64,000 nucleotides of DNA from Candidatus Lernaella stagnicola (lineage in GTDB: Bacteria > Lernaellota > Lernaellaia > Lernaellales > Lernaellaceae), in assembly GCA_030765525.1 (NCBI GenBank), contig JAVCCK010000027.1, forward strand, positions 248,001 through 312,000, in the 5' to 3' direction. The notes below the pieces were generated by a model that was not told the origin of the DNA, searched no databases, and saw only the letters and a program-made list of their open reading frames with translations. Of the stretch, positions 50,249 through 60,428 are shown one piece after another (within the stretch, counting starts at the first letter, position 1; every line of letters begins with the position of its first letter). Made by a program: the position numbers and the translations under genes.

Positions 50249-50851
50249 CTATTTTAGTCCCGGCGAGGATTCCACAAAACGAATTTTGATGTCTTCGCCG
50301 TACTCGACGAATTTCAACTTGAAATCTTCGCCGTACTCGACGAAGTTCCACTCGCCGCACGAATCGGCGCTGTTGTCCACCTTCTTGACGCGCAAATCCT
50401 CGCCGTATTCCACGGCCCGCACTTTGATATCCTCGCCGTACTCCACGACTTTCACTTTGCCCCACAGCCGTTTGTTTTTAAACGTGCAGTCCGACGCAAC
50501 CTCGTCCTCGGCCGTCACGCGACGACCGCTGGGTAGGCCGGGAAACGCCGTCACGAACTTCACTTTGACGTCGGCGAAGGCCTCCACAAACTGCACCTTC
50601 ACGTCGCCGCCCGATTCGACCATCTGCCATTGGCCGCACTCGCTGGGAAACGAATTGACGATCTTCACGTTCAAGTCCGGAAAAGCCTCGACAACCTGCA
50701 CCTTCACGTCGGGAGACGACGTGACGATCTGCACCCGGCCCCAAAGCTGCTTGCCGTTGAAACGACAATTCGAGGCCACAGTCTCACCCGCGCTCGCCGT
50801 CGCGGCCCAGCACAACATCACCGGCAAAATCAAAATCAACCACCGCTTCAT
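50249..50851 (-). CDS. Secreted DUF6150-like beta-repeat protein (200 aa)
   Basis: Signal peptide ends ATASA. The mature chain is an internal duplication: residues 24-110 and 115-200 each start VASNC/VASDC-xF-xxKxLWG and then run as short repeats of the type VEAFPDLNVKIVNS, VEYGEDIKVRAVEY, FVEYGEDFKLKFVEY. Similar 15-residue beta units (xxVxyxxDxKVxxV) occur in DUF6150 proteins and suggest a small beta-solenoid. No enzyme motif. Start ATG 50849-50851 overlaps the upstream isomerase-like gene's stop (ATGA), so they are translationally coupled. Confidence 0.75.
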   Translation of the reverse strand: MKRWLILILPVMLCWAATASAGETVASNCRFNGKQLWGRVQIVTSSPDVKVQVVEAFPDLNVKIVNSFPSECGQWQMVESGGDVKVQFVEAFADVKVKFVTAFPGLPSGRRVTAEDEVASDCTFKNKRLWGKVKVVEYGEDIKVRAVEYGEDLRVKKVDNSADSCGEWNFVEYGEDFKLKFVEYGEDIKIRFVESSPGLK

Positions 50852-52164
50852 AAATCGCCTCCGTAACTCTTAATGTTTAATCCACACAGCTCGGCCCACC
50901 ACCGCGCCCGCCGACCCACATGACCGTAGCCGATCATCCAATGGTGGCCGAGCGCGTGACGCGCCACAAAATCTAAAAACTCACGCCCGCCGCCGGGCAG
51001 TCGCACCTTGGTCGGATTACCCGGGAAAACCATGTCCGTGCGCACGGCCTCGCCCTCCAGCACACCAAGCCGATAGCTGTCGCCGCCGCCTACGAGATTC
51101 AACAGCGTCACCGGACCGGGCTTGCCCGGGAACAGCACGCACAACCCCTCATCAGCCAGGCGCACCGGCGCCAAACGAATCTCCGCCGGCGATTCGGCCA
51201 ATGACGGGTGCCCGCAGCCGCAGTGGGAAAACAGCGCCGTGCCCTCCGCCACATCGACATCGAGCAAATCCGTATTGTGCGTGGGGCCACCGGTCAAAAA
51301 GTGCGCCGCGACCTGCGCCACCGCGCCGTTGACATCGCCCTCGCACGCCACAACCAAATCTTCGCCCGCCAACTGCGAGGCCGCCAGGCAAAACCGGCCC
51401 ATGAAGTCCGGGTAGCAATCCACGGCCACCGCGCCCAGGCGATGTTCCGCCATCCAGGCGCGCAAGGTCGCCAGTACACGCCCGGCGTATAACCCGGTTT
51501 CGTCGTCCACTTCCACGTTTGCGGCGGCTTGCGCCTGCCGCCACGCCTTGGTCGCCTCCGCCAACGGCGCTTGATCGACCGCCGTCACGAAACGTCGCAT
51601 GGATAGCGGCACGACCTCCGGCCCCAACCGCCGCCGCAGCCCGATTTCATCGACCGCGATTTCCGTCATGCCGAAGGTGCGGTGTCCCAACAATCCGATC
51701 CGCAGCCGTCGCATCGCGGCGGCCAAAGCAGCGGCGAACGCGAAATCCGCCAACGCCGCGGCGGTTTCGGGATCGGCGATCTCTCCGAACCAAAACCGGT
51801 ACGGTCGGCCGAGTTCCGCCAGCACCATGTCGAGTTGCTGCGTGCCGCAAAGCGAACCCGTTTCCACACCCCGCAACGCCCAGGTAAACACCGGCACACT
51901 CAGCCGCTCGACCAAACGCAAGGCGAGAAAATCGTCGCTCCACGTGGCGGTCAAAACCACCAAGCCGTCGATATCCGCGGCGCGCAAAACCTCCCCGGCC
52001 GCGTCGGCCGCCGCAATATCACTGATGACGTGGGGTATCAAGGAATTGGTAATCGGTAGCGTGGCGAGCACCGCCGCCGCCTGGTCGCGGCAACTTCCGG
52101 CGAGGTCGAAACCCACTTCGTTGGGGTGCCCGATTATCACCAGGCCGATGTGCGGTTTACGCAT
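50848..52164 (-). CDS. L-fucose/L-arabinose isomerase-fold protein
   Basis: 438 residues. N-terminal Rossmann-like half (KPHIGLVIIGHPNEVG, ADIDGLVVLTATWSDD) and a C-terminal half with CYPDFMGRFCLAASQL, VACEGDVNGAVAQ and ALFSHCGCGHPSL. These are the metal- and substrate-site segments (Glu in CEGD, His in SHCGC) of the FucI/AraA-like sugar isomerase family. Catalysis on a particular sugar is uncertain because most members of this branch are uncharacterised. It is cytosolic and is followed, overlapping by 4 bp, by a secreted repeat protein gene with no obvious link. Confidence 0.72.
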   Translation of the reverse strand: MRKPHIGLVIIGHPNEVGFDLAGSCRDQAAAVLATLPITNSLIPHVISDIAAADAAGEVLRAADIDGLVVLTATWSDDFLALRLVERLSVPVFTWALRGVETGSLCGTQQLDMVLAELGRPYRFWFGEIADPETAAALADFAFAAALAAAMRRLRIGLLGHRTFGMTEIAVDEIGLRRRLGPEVVPLSMRRFVTAVDQAPLAEATKAWRQAQAAANVEVDDETGLYAGRVLATLRAWMAEHRLGAVAVDCYPDFMGRFCLAASQLAGEDLVVACEGDVNGAVAQVAAHFLTGGPTHNTDLLDVDVAEGTALFSHCGCGHPSLAESPAEIRLAPVRLADEGLCVLFPGKPGPVTLLNLVGGGDSYRLGVLEGEAVRTDMVFPGNPTKVRLPGGGREFLDFVARHALGHHWMIGYGHVGRRARWWAELCGLNIKSYGGDL

Positions 52165-52256
52165 CGTTGCTTCCTTCTATCGCTGCACTGTGGTTCGCGC
52201 CCGACACGTTCATCAAGCGGTCGACATAGAGACTTCATACCAAAAATCACGGTCGC

Positions 52257-52284
52257 TTGTACATTCCGTGCAGCCGTTTATACT
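52257..52284 (+). promoter_or_regulatory. Candidate sigma-70 promoter of the radical SAM gene
   Basis: TTGTAC (52257-52262), 16-bp spacer, TATACT (52279-52284), 51 bp before ATG 52336. One of the better promoter matches in the window. Confidence 0.5.
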
Positions 52285-52335
52285 GGTTTTGTTACAGGAT
52301 AGTAGAGCAACCAACCTTTCGACAGGGTAATATTC

Positions 52336-53811
52336 ATGGCCAAAGCCCTTTTTGTGCGTGCCCATGCGCCATATTCTAGGTGGCAGGTGATGGCAACCTC
52401 GCCGATGGGCTTGATGTATTTGTCGGCGATGCTACGCCGCAACGGTCATGAAACCAAAATTATCGACGGCGTGATCGACCCGCATTGGATGGACCATCTG
52501 CAAAACCTGGTGAGTACCTGGCGGCCGGACGTCGTGGGCTTCTCCTTACTTAGTTTGGATATCGACTCGGTCGCCGAAAGCGTACGGCGCTTGCGGGAAA
52601 GCAGCGTCGACGCCCTGCTGGTGGGTGGCGGACCCGGGGCCGCCTTCGCCGACGAGAAGCAGCGCGAGTATCTGGATCTGGACGCCATCGTGCGGGGCGA
52701 GGGCGAGTTTGCGCTACCCGAGATGATCCAAGCCCACCGGCAAGGAGGCGGCCTACGCGGCGTCGCCGGGCTTTGGGTGAAGGCCGAAACGGCGTATGTC
52801 GATACCGGCCCCCGCCCCGAGATCGCCGACTTGGACGCCCTGCCCCTGCCCGATCGGGAAACGGTGGATCTGCCCCGGTATTTCGGCAAACCGTCGATGG
52901 ACCTGATGTGGCGGCATCCGCGGTGGGCGTCGATTCTGACTTCGCGCTCGTGTCCGTTCAACTGCAGCTTCTGCGCCCACGCGATGGGTCGCGGCTACCG
53001 CACGCGCAGCGCGGAAAATGTCATGCGCGAGATCGATTGGCTTGTCGACCGCTACGGCATCGGCGAATTGCAGATTATCGACGACCTGTTCAACCTGGAT
53101 CGCGAGCGCACCGCGGCCATCTGCCACGAGCTGCTCGACCGGCCGTACAAGCTGCACTTGGTATTCCCCAACGGCTTGCGCCTGGATCACCTCGACAATG
53201 AGTTGATCCGCCTCATGCGCCGCGCCGGTTTCGACCGCCTGCTGGCGCCGATCGAAACCGCCTCGCCACGTCTGCAAAAGGCCGTGGGTAAAAACCTGAA
53301 TATCGACAAAGCGCTGGCCGCTATCCGTGAGATGTACCGGCTCGGGGTGTTCGTCCGCGTGACAACCATGCTCGGGTTTCCGACCGAAACCTACGAAGAG
53401 ATGAAACACACATACCGAACGGCTTTTTCTGTTCCCGCGCAGTGGGTCAGCATCAACCAAGTCATGCCGCTGCCCGGCTCGCAACTGGCCAGGGATTTCG
53501 ACGCCGAGGTGGCGAACGGCGATTGGCGATACGTCAATTTCGTGCGCACGACGATCAACCTGAGTACCGTGCCGCTGCGCAAAATCAATCGGCTCAAAAG
53601 AAAAGTGCTTTACCGCATGCTGTTGCCGCACCGTATCTATCGGTTGCTCCGCGACCTACCCCGAAACAACCTGGCGTTTTATGTGAAAATATTTCTGCTC
53701 AAGCTTTTCCAGCATACCGTAGTCAAGCATCCGGCAAAGAAGCTCGACGGCCGGTCGGTCGCCCCCCCTCAACCCATCGCGTTGGCTGCTGATCGTCGCC
53801 GAGCTCGATGA
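52336..53811 (+). CDS. B12-binding-domain radical SAM protein
   Basis: 491 residues. N-terminal cobalamin-binding-type domain (YLSAMLRRNGHETKIIDG, VSTWRPDVVGFSLL, VGGGPGAAF), then the radical SAM barrel with CPFNCSFC (C-x3-C-x2-C) near residue 210 and GFPTETYEEM. The pattern is that of the family acting on lipids, tetrapyrroles or peptide precursors (HpnJ/BchE-like); the substrate is not evident. The C-terminal 60 residues are basic and amphipathic. The stop lies 89 bp inside the convergent glycerate-kinase-like gene, so the tail beyond about residue 460 shares DNA with it. Confidence 0.85.
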   Translation: MAKALFVRAHAPYSRWQVMATSPMGLMYLSAMLRRNGHETKIIDGVIDPHWMDHLQNLVSTWRPDVVGFSLLSLDIDSVAESVRRLRESSVDALLVGGGPGAAFADEKQREYLDLDAIVRGEGEFALPEMIQAHRQGGGLRGVAGLWVKAETAYVDTGPRPEIADLDALPLPDRETVDLPRYFGKPSMDLMWRHPRWASILTSRSCPFNCSFCAHAMGRGYRTRSAENVMREIDWLVDRYGIGELQIIDDLFNLDRERTAAICHELLDRPYKLHLVFPNGLRLDHLDNELIRLMRRAGFDRLLAPIETASPRLQKAVGKNLNIDKALAAIREMYRLGVFVRVTTMLGFPTETYEEMKHTYRTAFSVPAQWVSINQVMPLPGSQLARDFDAEVANGDWRYVNFVRTTINLSTVPLRKINRLKRKVLYRMLLPHRIYRLLRDLPRNNLAFYVKIFLLKLFQHTVVKHPAKKLDGRSVAPPQPIALAADRRRAR

Positions 53812-54700
53812 TCGCGTCGACCGCTTCGCAGCGGCGATCACCCAACACCTGCAAGCCGTGTACGCCCGTGAGCAACATGTAGGGACGAATGAACTCGACC
53901 ACCTGCGCGTCGCTCATCCCCTCGCCTTTCTGCGCCCGCAGGCTCCGCTCCTGCTTGATCCGCCACTCGACGATTTTCGCCAAACTCGGCACACGCAGCA
54001 GCACCAGAAAATCGATCAAACCAAAAAGCGACTCGTAGCCGGCCAAGCGGTCGTTGATGATCCGTCCCCAGTGACCGTCCGGATCGCGCTCGCGCTCGAA
54101 GGCCAGCGCCTCGGGCACGTTTTGCTTCAAACGCGCCAACTCCTCATCCTCCAGACGCGACATACCCACACACCAACCTTCCAGAATGAACACGTCCGGC
54201 CGGCCCCGCACGGTCGGCCATTGATCCGCCGGTAGAGGGTCACCCTTGCCTTGGTGCCGCGACTTATCGAACGCCGGGATCGGCGTGACGGCCGCCTCGT
54301 CCGCGGTGGCGAGATGGGCGATCGTCGCGGCGCCGAGCGCCACGTCGTGCGTGCCTGGGTTGCCGCGCGACACCTGATAGTAGGGGTTGTCCGGTTCCTG
54401 TTCCTGCAAGCGACGTCGTTGCGTCCAGGGTAAATAGATATCGTCGATCGACATCGGTACGACGCGCAGCCCCCGTTCTTCGAGGACGAATTGCAGGATC
54501 TTCGCCAGGGTCGACTTGCCGGACGCTTGGGAACCGCTGACGCCGACGGTGAGCATCCGGCCGGGCCGGTGTGTTTCCAGGATGCGCTCGGCCAGCGGCA
54601 GATGGAAGCGAAGGAACGCGTCGCTGAGGTCCGCGTCGATGCCCAGCTTCTCACGCTGAAAGCGCCGAAATGAGGCAAGCTGTGGGACGGTGTCGGTCAT
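53723..54700 (-). CDS. P-loop kinase, D-glycerate 3-kinase-like
   Basis: 325 residues. Walker A GVSGSQASGKST, then SIDDIYLPW, RGNPGTHDVALG, PAFDKSRHQGKGD and LEGWCVGM: the ordered motifs of the D-glycerate 3-kinase/YGR205W family, which phosphorylates glycerate to 3-phosphoglycerate. A photorespiratory-type role is not implied in this organism; salvage of glycerate is a simple reading. No signal peptide. The last 30 residues overlap the convergent radical SAM gene. Confidence 0.82.
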   Translation of the reverse strand: MTDTVPQLASFRRFQREKLGIDADLSDAFLRFHLPLAERILETHRPGRMLTVGVSGSQASGKSTLAKILQFVLEERGLRVVPMSIDDIYLPWTQRRRLQEQEPDNPYYQVSRGNPGTHDVALGAATIAHLATADEAAVTPIPAFDKSRHQGKGDPLPADQWPTVRGRPDVFILEGWCVGMSRLEDEELARLKQNVPEALAFERERDPDGHWGRIINDRLAGYESLFGLIDFLVLLRVPSLAKIVEWRIKQERSLRAQKGEGMSDAQVVEFIRPYMLLTGVHGLQVLGDRRCEAVDAIIELGDDQQPTRWVEGGRPTGRRASLPDA

Positions 54701-54944
54701 AGTGCGGACGCCTCCTCGGTCTTTTCCATATCTTGATTATTACAACTTTCGCGCGGGCGGTCGCCCCCTCGAGGTCGAGCGGGCAGCCACTTGGTCTTCC
54801 TTCGCACACGTGGGCGCGGATCCCCTGGATTCCAATGTAGTTTTCCAGCCCCACAGCGTCAAACCGCAAGTGGGATCGGCCTTTCTGTCGATTGCCTGTT
54901 TACATATGAGTATGGTATGTTCACGCCGACGGGAGGGTGTTGCC

Positions 54945-57233
54945 ATGGATAAGGTGCTTACCGCTTTTGTGTTTGTGTTATTTATCGCGACCGCAATGTT
55001 GATGACAGGTTGTTTAGACGACGACGACGATGATGACAACGACGATGCATCGCCCGACGATGACGATGATGACGACAACGACGACGATGATAATGACGAT
55101 GATAATGATGATGACGACGATGACGACGATGATGACGATGATGATGATGACGATGATGATGACGACGATGACGATGATGATAACGACGATGATGATAACA
55201 ACGACGACGCCTTCGGACCGACCTTTCCAGTAACCCAAAACGGCGTAATGAGCGAAATGGTGGCCGGGGGCTGGTATTACCTCCACGACTTCGCCCATCT
55301 CGAGCAGTTCGGCGACTGCGCGCTGACGCTGCTGAGCCGGCGTGTCGTCATGGTTTGCGACGACGGCGCGAAAATCGAGGAGATCCTCGTCGCGCCCGCC
55401 GCCACCGAAGCCGACTTTGCGCAGGCGCCCGACCAGAGCGTCCACGTCGCATTTGTTGCCGGCCACGATGCCGACCTGTTTCACGTCGATAACGAAACCG
55501 GCGTATGGGACGTGACGAGTATCCCCGGCAGCTACATGAACGGGGACGTCGATATCGCCGTGGGCGAAGACGGCGAGCCGCACATCGCGCGAATCGCCGG
55601 CACAACTGGTTATCAAACTGTGCTCGTCGTCAGCCGCCGCGACCAGGATGATTGGACGTCGGAGGAATTGAGCTCGATCGGCGGTTTCAGCTACGTGCCC
55701 AATATCGTGGTGGACGGCGACGGCTATGAACACGTGGTGTTCGAATACATCACCTCCAGTCGACCGCCGCAGATGTACGTCGGCTACGCCACGACGGCCT
55801 CGAAAAGCTGGCGGTTGTCTTTGTTGCCGAAACGCATGGTCGAAAGCAAAAACGCCTTGGAGGTCGACGCGTCGAACAACGTTCACTACGTCGGCACCGC
55901 CCGCTGGCTACCGAATGTCGAGATGAACACCAACGACGGCGAAGGCTGGCAAACCGAAGTCGTAGCTGCCGGCGTCGGGTTCCAAAATACCGGCGCGACG
56001 ATGGCCATCGCCGCCGACCAAAGCCGGCACGTTTCCTATTTCGCCGGCATCAACCTGCGCTACGCCTATGAAGACGGCGAGGACTGGTGCAACGAATCCA
56101 TCGCGAACAGCTTGCCCGAAGTGCCGACACACATGATCGACACGGCCGACGGAACCCCCCGCGTTGCGTACAAAGTCTACGATGGCGACACGATCCACCT
56201 GGCGCGACGCACGGCCAAGGGCTGGCAGCGTACCACCCTGGCCCGCGACCGCTCCGCCCGCGGCAGACCCGACATCGCAGTCGACGCCGACGCCTTCGTT
56301 CACGTCGCGTTCACCAACGAGTTCACCGGCGATTTCGTTTACGCCACCAATCGCGGCGGCTCGTGGCTGCGCGAGGTGATCGACTCCGATCCGGACATGC
56401 CGCTCGAGCACGCGATCGCTGCCGATGCCGCCGGTCGGCCCCATTTGGTTTACCTGGATGCCGCCGACGCCTTTCACTACCTGACAAAAGACGGCGACGT
56501 TTGGACCCGTGAAGTCATCGAACAGACAACCAACACCGGCCATGACCCCTCACTGGCCTTTGACGCCGAGGGACGATTGCACTTGCTGTTCGCGCGGCTG
56601 TACGGACGCGACGTGCAGTACGGCATCCGCGACCAAGGCTCCTGGACCTTCGAGCAGGTTACCGACGATACGGTCTACGCCATGGGCAAAGATCTGGCGC
56701 TCGACGCCGAAGGTTACGCCCACATCGTGGAGCGCGACTCCTTCGGTAGCCGCATCCTCTACCTGCACAACCGCGACGGCGATTGGACGATGGAGGAAGT
56801 GGTCGCCGATCTCGGTTCCACGAACAGCCGCGTGCAAATCGGGGTGGACGCATCCTTCGCGCCGACCATCGTTTACTACGGCCTGTATCCCGACGGATTG
56901 ATGCTGGCGGAAAAAGACGGCGACGTCTGGGGGACCTGGGAAATCGACGACGACGGCGAATACAACTTCGCCCTGGCCCTCGACGGCGACGGGAACCGGC
57001 ACCTCGCCTATGCCACCTGGGATGCCAACTCCTTCCGCTACACCACCGATGCCGGCGGTTCATGGTCGCACACGGATTTCGAACCCTTCAACATCACCTG
57101 GGCTTATGCCGGCGAAAACTGGGTCGATATGGTGCTGGGAAGCGACCAACAGGTCCACGTTGTCTACTACATTCACGGCGCCATTTGGCACGCGGCGTTC
57201 GCGCAAGGCTCAGTCGTCGCCGGGAACAAGTAA
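54945..57233 (+). CDS. Asp-rich lipoprotein with beta-propeller repeats (762 aa)
   Basis: From ATG 54945-54947 behind GGGAGGG. Signal peptide with lipobox LMTGC; then about 65 residues of nearly uninterrupted Asp/Asn. The rest (about 90-762) consists of roughly twelve repeats of about 50 residues with hallmarks such as [18 protein letters not shown]-like, [37 protein letters not shown] and [14 protein letters not shown], a BNR/sialidase- or Asp-box-like propeller type common in secreted proteins. Surface binding function is likely but unassigned. The stop overlaps the end of the convergent DUF255 gene by 24 bp. Confidence 0.8.
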   Translation: MDKVLTAFVFVLFIATAMLMTGCLDDDDDDDNDDASPDDDDDDDNDDDDNDDDNDDDDDDDDDDDDDDDDDDDDDDDDDNDDDDNNDDAFGPTFPVTQNGVMSEMVAGGWYYLHDFAHLEQFGDCALTLLSRRVVMVCDDGAKIEEILVAPAATEADFAQAPDQSVHVAFVAGHDADLFHVDNETGVWDVTSIPGSYMNGDVDIAVGEDGEPHIARIAGTTGYQTVLVVSRRDQDDWTSEELSSIGGFSYVPNIVVDGDGYEHVVFEYITSSRPPQMYVGYATTASKSWRLSLLPKRMVESKNALEVDASNNVHYVGTARWLPNVEMNTNDGEGWQTEVVAAGVGFQNTGATMAIAADQSRHVSYFAGINLRYAYEDGEDWCNESIANSLPEVPTHMIDTADGTPRVAYKVYDGDTIHLARRTAKGWQRTTLARDRSARGRPDIAVDADAFVHVAFTNEFTGDFVYATNRGGSWLREVIDSDPDMPLEHAIAADAAGRPHLVYLDAADAFHYLTKDGDVWTREVIEQTTNTGHDPSLAFDAEGRLHLLFARLYGRDVQYGIRDQGSWTFEQVTDDTVYAMGKDLALDAEGYAHIVERDSFGSRILYLHNRDGDWTMEEVVADLGSTNSRVQIGVDASFAPTIVYYGLYPDGLMLAEKDGDVWGTWEIDDDGEYNFALALDGDGNRHLAYATWDANSFRYTTDAGGSWSHTDFEPFNITWAYAGENWVDMVLGSDQQVHVVYYIHGAIWHAAFAQGSVVAGNK
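55017..55208 (+). repeat. 64-codon Asp/Asn repeat tract after the lipobox Cys
   Basis: GAC/GAT/AAC/AAT codons only, with rare Ala-Ser-Pro, giving the longest uninterrupted Asp tract in the window (24 consecutive Asp in the middle). Both Asp codons are mixed, arguing against pure single-triplet slippage. Confidence 0.85.
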
Positions 57234-59447
57234 CGCCGCCAAGCGCTCCGGGTCGGTCGTGGGTTTCTTGCACACGTACTTCTCACAGACGTACGCCGCC
57301 GCGCTGCCGTTTACCAAACCGTAGTCTCGAACGTACGGGGCGAGGTCGGCAATCGCCGGCGCCTCGTCGTCAGTCGGGCGAAACACCACGACCATCGCCG
57401 GTTGATACACCTTCCGCGCGGCCTGCAACAACGCCTTGGTGTCCGCCGCTCCTTCGCGGCCCGCAATCACAACTTCAAACGAGGGCCCGTAGGCGAAATC
57501 AACGGCGCTGAGAAAGTGCGTGAACTCCCCCGGTGTGCGCTTCACCGAAGATGCGAAGGCGTCGATGGTCTCGGCCGCAACCGCTTCGAGCTTGGCGTCG
57601 CCGGTCAAGCGGGCCAGCTTCACGAGCACGAACAGTGCCACGGAATTACCGGCCGGTAGCGCGCCGTCGTTGAGATCCTTGCGACGCACGAGCAGCGACT
57701 CGGCATCATCGGCGCTAAAAAAGAACCCGCCGTTTTCGGCGTCGTGGAAATGCGCCATGATGTGGCCGGTCAATTCCAAGGCGCGTTGCAAGTACGCCGT
57801 ATTGAACGTGGCTTCATACAATTCGAGCAGCCCCCAGGCATAAAACGCGTAGTCGTCCAGAAAGCCGGGGATGTCGGCTTCGCCGTCCCGATAACGGTGC
57901 CGCAGGCGGCCGTCCGGTTCGCTAAGCTTCGCCTCGATAAACGCCGCGGCCCGCCGGGCGGTGTCGGTCAGTTCCGGCTCATCCAAAACCTGACCGCCGC
58001 GCGCGAAGGCGGCGATCATCAGCCCGTTCCAATCGGTGAGCACCTTGTCGTCCAAATGGGGCCGCACGCGCTTGGCCCGCGCCGCAAACAGCCGCTTACG
58101 AATGCGTTCCATGCGGGCTTCCAACTCCGCGTGATCGAGCCCGGTGCGCTTCTCAATTTCCTCCCGGTGGAAGGGCTGGTGCAGAATGTTCGTGCCCGTG
58201 GGACCGCCGGCGGCCTCGTCCACAAAATTCCCGCCGGGCCGCGCGCCGAATACTTCGGCGGCGAACGTGGCGTCTTCCTCGCCTAAAATCTCCTGCAATT
58301 CCGAGTGGGTAAACACGTAGAACTTGCCCTCTTCCCCCTCGCTGTCGGCGTCCTCGGCGCTATAGAAACCGCCGTCGGGCGAGCTGAGGTCACGCCGCAC
58401 GTACGCGAAAATTTCCCGCGCCGTTTGCGCGAAATCCGCGCGGCCGGTCGCCTGATACGCCTCAAGATAGGTCGGGGCCAACAAGGCCTGGTCGTAGAGC
58501 ATTTTCTCAAAATGCGGCACCAACCACTGGCGGTCGGTCGAATAACGATGAAAGCCGAAACCCACTTGATCGAACAAGCCGCCGGCGCGCATTGCTGACA
58601 GCGTTTTATCTACGATTTCAAGCGATTGAGCATTTCCAGTGCGCCGCCAATGGCGCAGCAAAAACGTGTATTTGTGGGGTGTGGGGAACTTCGGCCGATC
58701 ACCGAATCCTCCGTGGAGGGTGTCGAAACGTTCCCACAGCACCCGCGCGCTCGCTTCGAAATGCCGCCGATCGAGTATCTCCGTGCCGTCAGATTGCCCA
58801 ACCGCCGTCGCGCTTTGCAGATGAACGACGATTTTCTCCGCAGCCTCGTCGGCCTTCTCCCGCTCGTTACGCCACAGGTCGACGATACGTGGGATCAACT
58901 CGATCATCCCCAAGCGCCCGTAACGGTTTGCCTTGGGTATGTAAGTGGCTGCAAAAAAAGGCTTTTTATCCGGCGTCATGATGATCGTCAACGGCCAACC
59001 GCCGGAGCCGGTCATCATTTGGCAGGCGGTCATATAGAGGTCGTCGATATCCGGCCGCTCCTCGCGGTCAACCTTGATATTGATGAAAGCCTCGTTCATC
59101 AGCGCCGCGACCTGCTCGTCTTCAAATGACTCGTGCGCCATCACGTGACACCAGTGGCAGGTCGAATAGCCGATGGAAAGAAAGACCGGCTTGTCCTCGG
59201 CACGAGCGCGGGCGAACGCCTCCTCGCCCCAGGGGTACCAATCCACCGGATTCTCCGCATGTTGCTGCAAATAGGGGCTTTTTTCATCCGCCAGGCGGTT
59301 TTTTACTTTTCGTTGGAGCTTTTTTTCGTCCATTTCGGTATCCGTTTCCGCAGCTTCGGAAGCTTTTTTCGCGATTAACAGCCCGCCAAGGATCGCCACA
59401 ATGACAAATACCCCGAGAAGACCGCTCACGATTTTTTTTCTGTTCAT
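57210..59447 (-). CDS. DUF255 thioredoxin-fold protein (YyaL/SSP411-like)
   Basis: 745 residues. An N-terminal membrane segment ([21 protein letters not shown]) is atypical, as most homologues are soluble. The thioredoxin-like DUF255 domain (about 60-220) has [29 protein letters not shown] with the C-H-W-C site and GSGGWPLT; the C-terminal two thirds form an (alpha/alpha)6 toroid like glycosidases. Found across all domains of life, function poorly known; redox-coupled processing of a carbohydrate or envelope component is suggested by the fold. The membrane anchor implies a periplasmic location here. Convergent with the propeller lipoprotein. Confidence 0.88.
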   Translation of the reverse strand: MNRKKIVSGLLGVFVIVAILGGLLIAKKASEAAETDTEMDEKKLQRKVKNRLADEKSPYLQQHAENPVDWYPWGEEAFARARAEDKPVFLSIGYSTCHWCHVMAHESFEDEQVAALMNEAFINIKVDREERPDIDDLYMTACQMMTGSGGWPLTIIMTPDKKPFFAATYIPKANRYGRLGMIELIPRIVDLWRNEREKADEAAEKIVVHLQSATAVGQSDGTEILDRRHFEASARVLWERFDTLHGGFGDRPKFPTPHKYTFLLRHWRRTGNAQSLEIVDKTLSAMRAGGLFDQVGFGFHRYSTDRQWLVPHFEKMLYDQALLAPTYLEAYQATGRADFAQTAREIFAYVRRDLSSPDGGFYSAEDADSEGEEGKFYVFTHSELQEILGEEDATFAAEVFGARPGGNFVDEAAGGPTGTNILHQPFHREEIEKRTGLDHAELEARMERIRKRLFAARAKRVRPHLDDKVLTDWNGLMIAAFARGGQVLDEPELTDTARRAAAFIEAKLSEPDGRLRHRYRDGEADIPGFLDDYAFYAWGLLELYEATFNTAYLQRALELTGHIMAHFHDAENGGFFFSADDAESLLVRRKDLNDGALPAGNSVALFVLVKLARLTGDAKLEAVAAETIDAFASSVKRTPGEFTHFLSAVDFAYGPSFEVVIAGREGAADTKALLQAARKVYQPAMVVVFRPTDDEAPAIADLAPYVRDYGLVNGSAAAYVCEKYVCKKPTTDPERLAALLVPGDD

Positions 59448-59469
59448 TTTTTTCTCTGAGTAAAACTAA

Positions 59470-59501
59470 GAACCCGCGCCGGCCGGAGCAAGCACGGGTT
59501 C
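59470..59501 (-). terminator. Hairpin between anti-sigma and DUF255 genes
   Basis: GAACCCG (59470-59476) and CGGGTTC (59495-59501) form a 7-bp stem with an inner GC-rich loop; on the minus strand it is followed by TTAGTTTT. Possible weak terminator separating the two minus-strand units. Confidence 0.35.
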
Positions 59502-59530
59502 GAAAAGAAAATTCTTCCTAATGGGGACTT

Positions 59531-59788
59531 TTATTTTTCTTGTTGAACGGCAATCTCAATACTTTTCCGGGCTTGATCCGACAAGCAAGGACCCTCGTGG
59601 CCGTTATCGGAAATGTGTTCATCCATGTGCGACACAATCGTATGCAAGTCGTGCAACTGCTTGTCACACTCGACGCACGGAGGACAAATTAATTCATGTA
59701 TTTTCAATGAAATACGCTCCATAAGAGTGAGCGGTCTTTCCATTCCTTCGGATACAAGTTCCGAAGCTCTACGACACGAAATCCACAT
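59531..59788 (-). CDS. Zinc-finger (ZAS/zf-HC2) anti-sigma factor
   Basis: 85 residues. The N-terminal SCRRASELVSEGMERPL and HELICPPC give the anti-sigma zinc site His-x3-Cys-x2-Cys with an extra Cys5. The domain sequesters the cognate ECF sigma factor. No membrane span: a soluble anti-sigma, possibly redox- or metal-sensing through the Cys cluster. The ATG is 9 bp after the sigma gene's stop with AGGGGAT between. Confidence 0.85.
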   Translation of the reverse strand: MWISCRRASELVSEGMERPLTLMERISLKIHELICPPCVECDKQLHDLHTIVSHMDEHISDNGHEGPCLSDQARKSIEIAVQQEK

Positions 59789-59797
59789 AGTATCCCC

Positions 59798-60379
59798 TCA
59801 TACATTGTCCCTACCGAACCAGTTTTTCTCTAGACACCGGCGCAAGCCCATTCGCGCGCGGTGCAACCGAACCCATAGGTTATTCGGCGTAATATTCATT
59901 ACCTTACAGATTTCTTCACTGGATAACCCGTCCACTTCCCGCAAAACGTAAGCTTGGGCCGTTTCTTTCGGCAGACCTTCCAGGCAGCTCTGAAGCGTTT
60001 CCCAGAACTGCTTTTGGTTGATCACTTCCATGGGATCGGTGTCCCATTTTTGCGGCCCGTCCGCCCAATGGCCGTCGGAGCGGAACTCGCCCTCGAGCGT
60101 CACGTCGGTACCCAACTCCTCCACGAGGGCGCGCTCGCGGTAGATTTTGCGCAGGTGATCGATGATCTTGTGCTTCAAAATCCCGACCAGCCAGGTGCGT
60201 TCGGAGGATTTTCCCGAGAAATTTTCACGACTTTTAAGCGCTGCGATGAAGGTTTCCTGCACGAGTTCTTCGGCGGTGTCCGGGTTGCCCAGTCGATACA
60301 TGGCGTACCGGTACAGGTAGTTGCCGTATTGATCCAACCATCCAGAAGGATCGGTCATCGGCACAGGACTCTCGGTCAC
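59798..60379 (-). CDS. ECF-type RNA polymerase sigma factor
   Basis: 193 residues from GTG 60377-60379 (GAGAGGG upstream). A longer frame from ATG 60457 would start inside the promoter, so GTG is preferred. Region 2: YLYRYAMYRLGNPDTAEELVQETF and WLVGILKHKIIDHLR; region 4: LPKETAQAYVLREVDGLSSEEICKVM with RLHRARMGLRRCL. It directs transcription of a small stress regulon when released by the downstream anti-sigma factor. The two genes are 9 bp apart. A good sigma-70 promoter precedes it. Confidence 0.9.
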   Translation of the reverse strand: MTESPVPMTDPSGWLDQYGNYLYRYAMYRLGNPDTAEELVQETFIAALKSRENFSGKSSERTWLVGILKHKIIDHLRKIYRERALVEELGTDVTLEGEFRSDGHWADGPQKWDTDPMEVINQKQFWETLQSCLEGLPKETAQAYVLREVDGLSSEEICKVMNITPNNLWVRLHRARMGLRRCLEKNWFGRDNV

Positions 60380-60428
60380 GTTGCCCTCTCTTCCGTAAAA
60401 CGGTGCAGCACTGTTGTTGGGTAAATAA

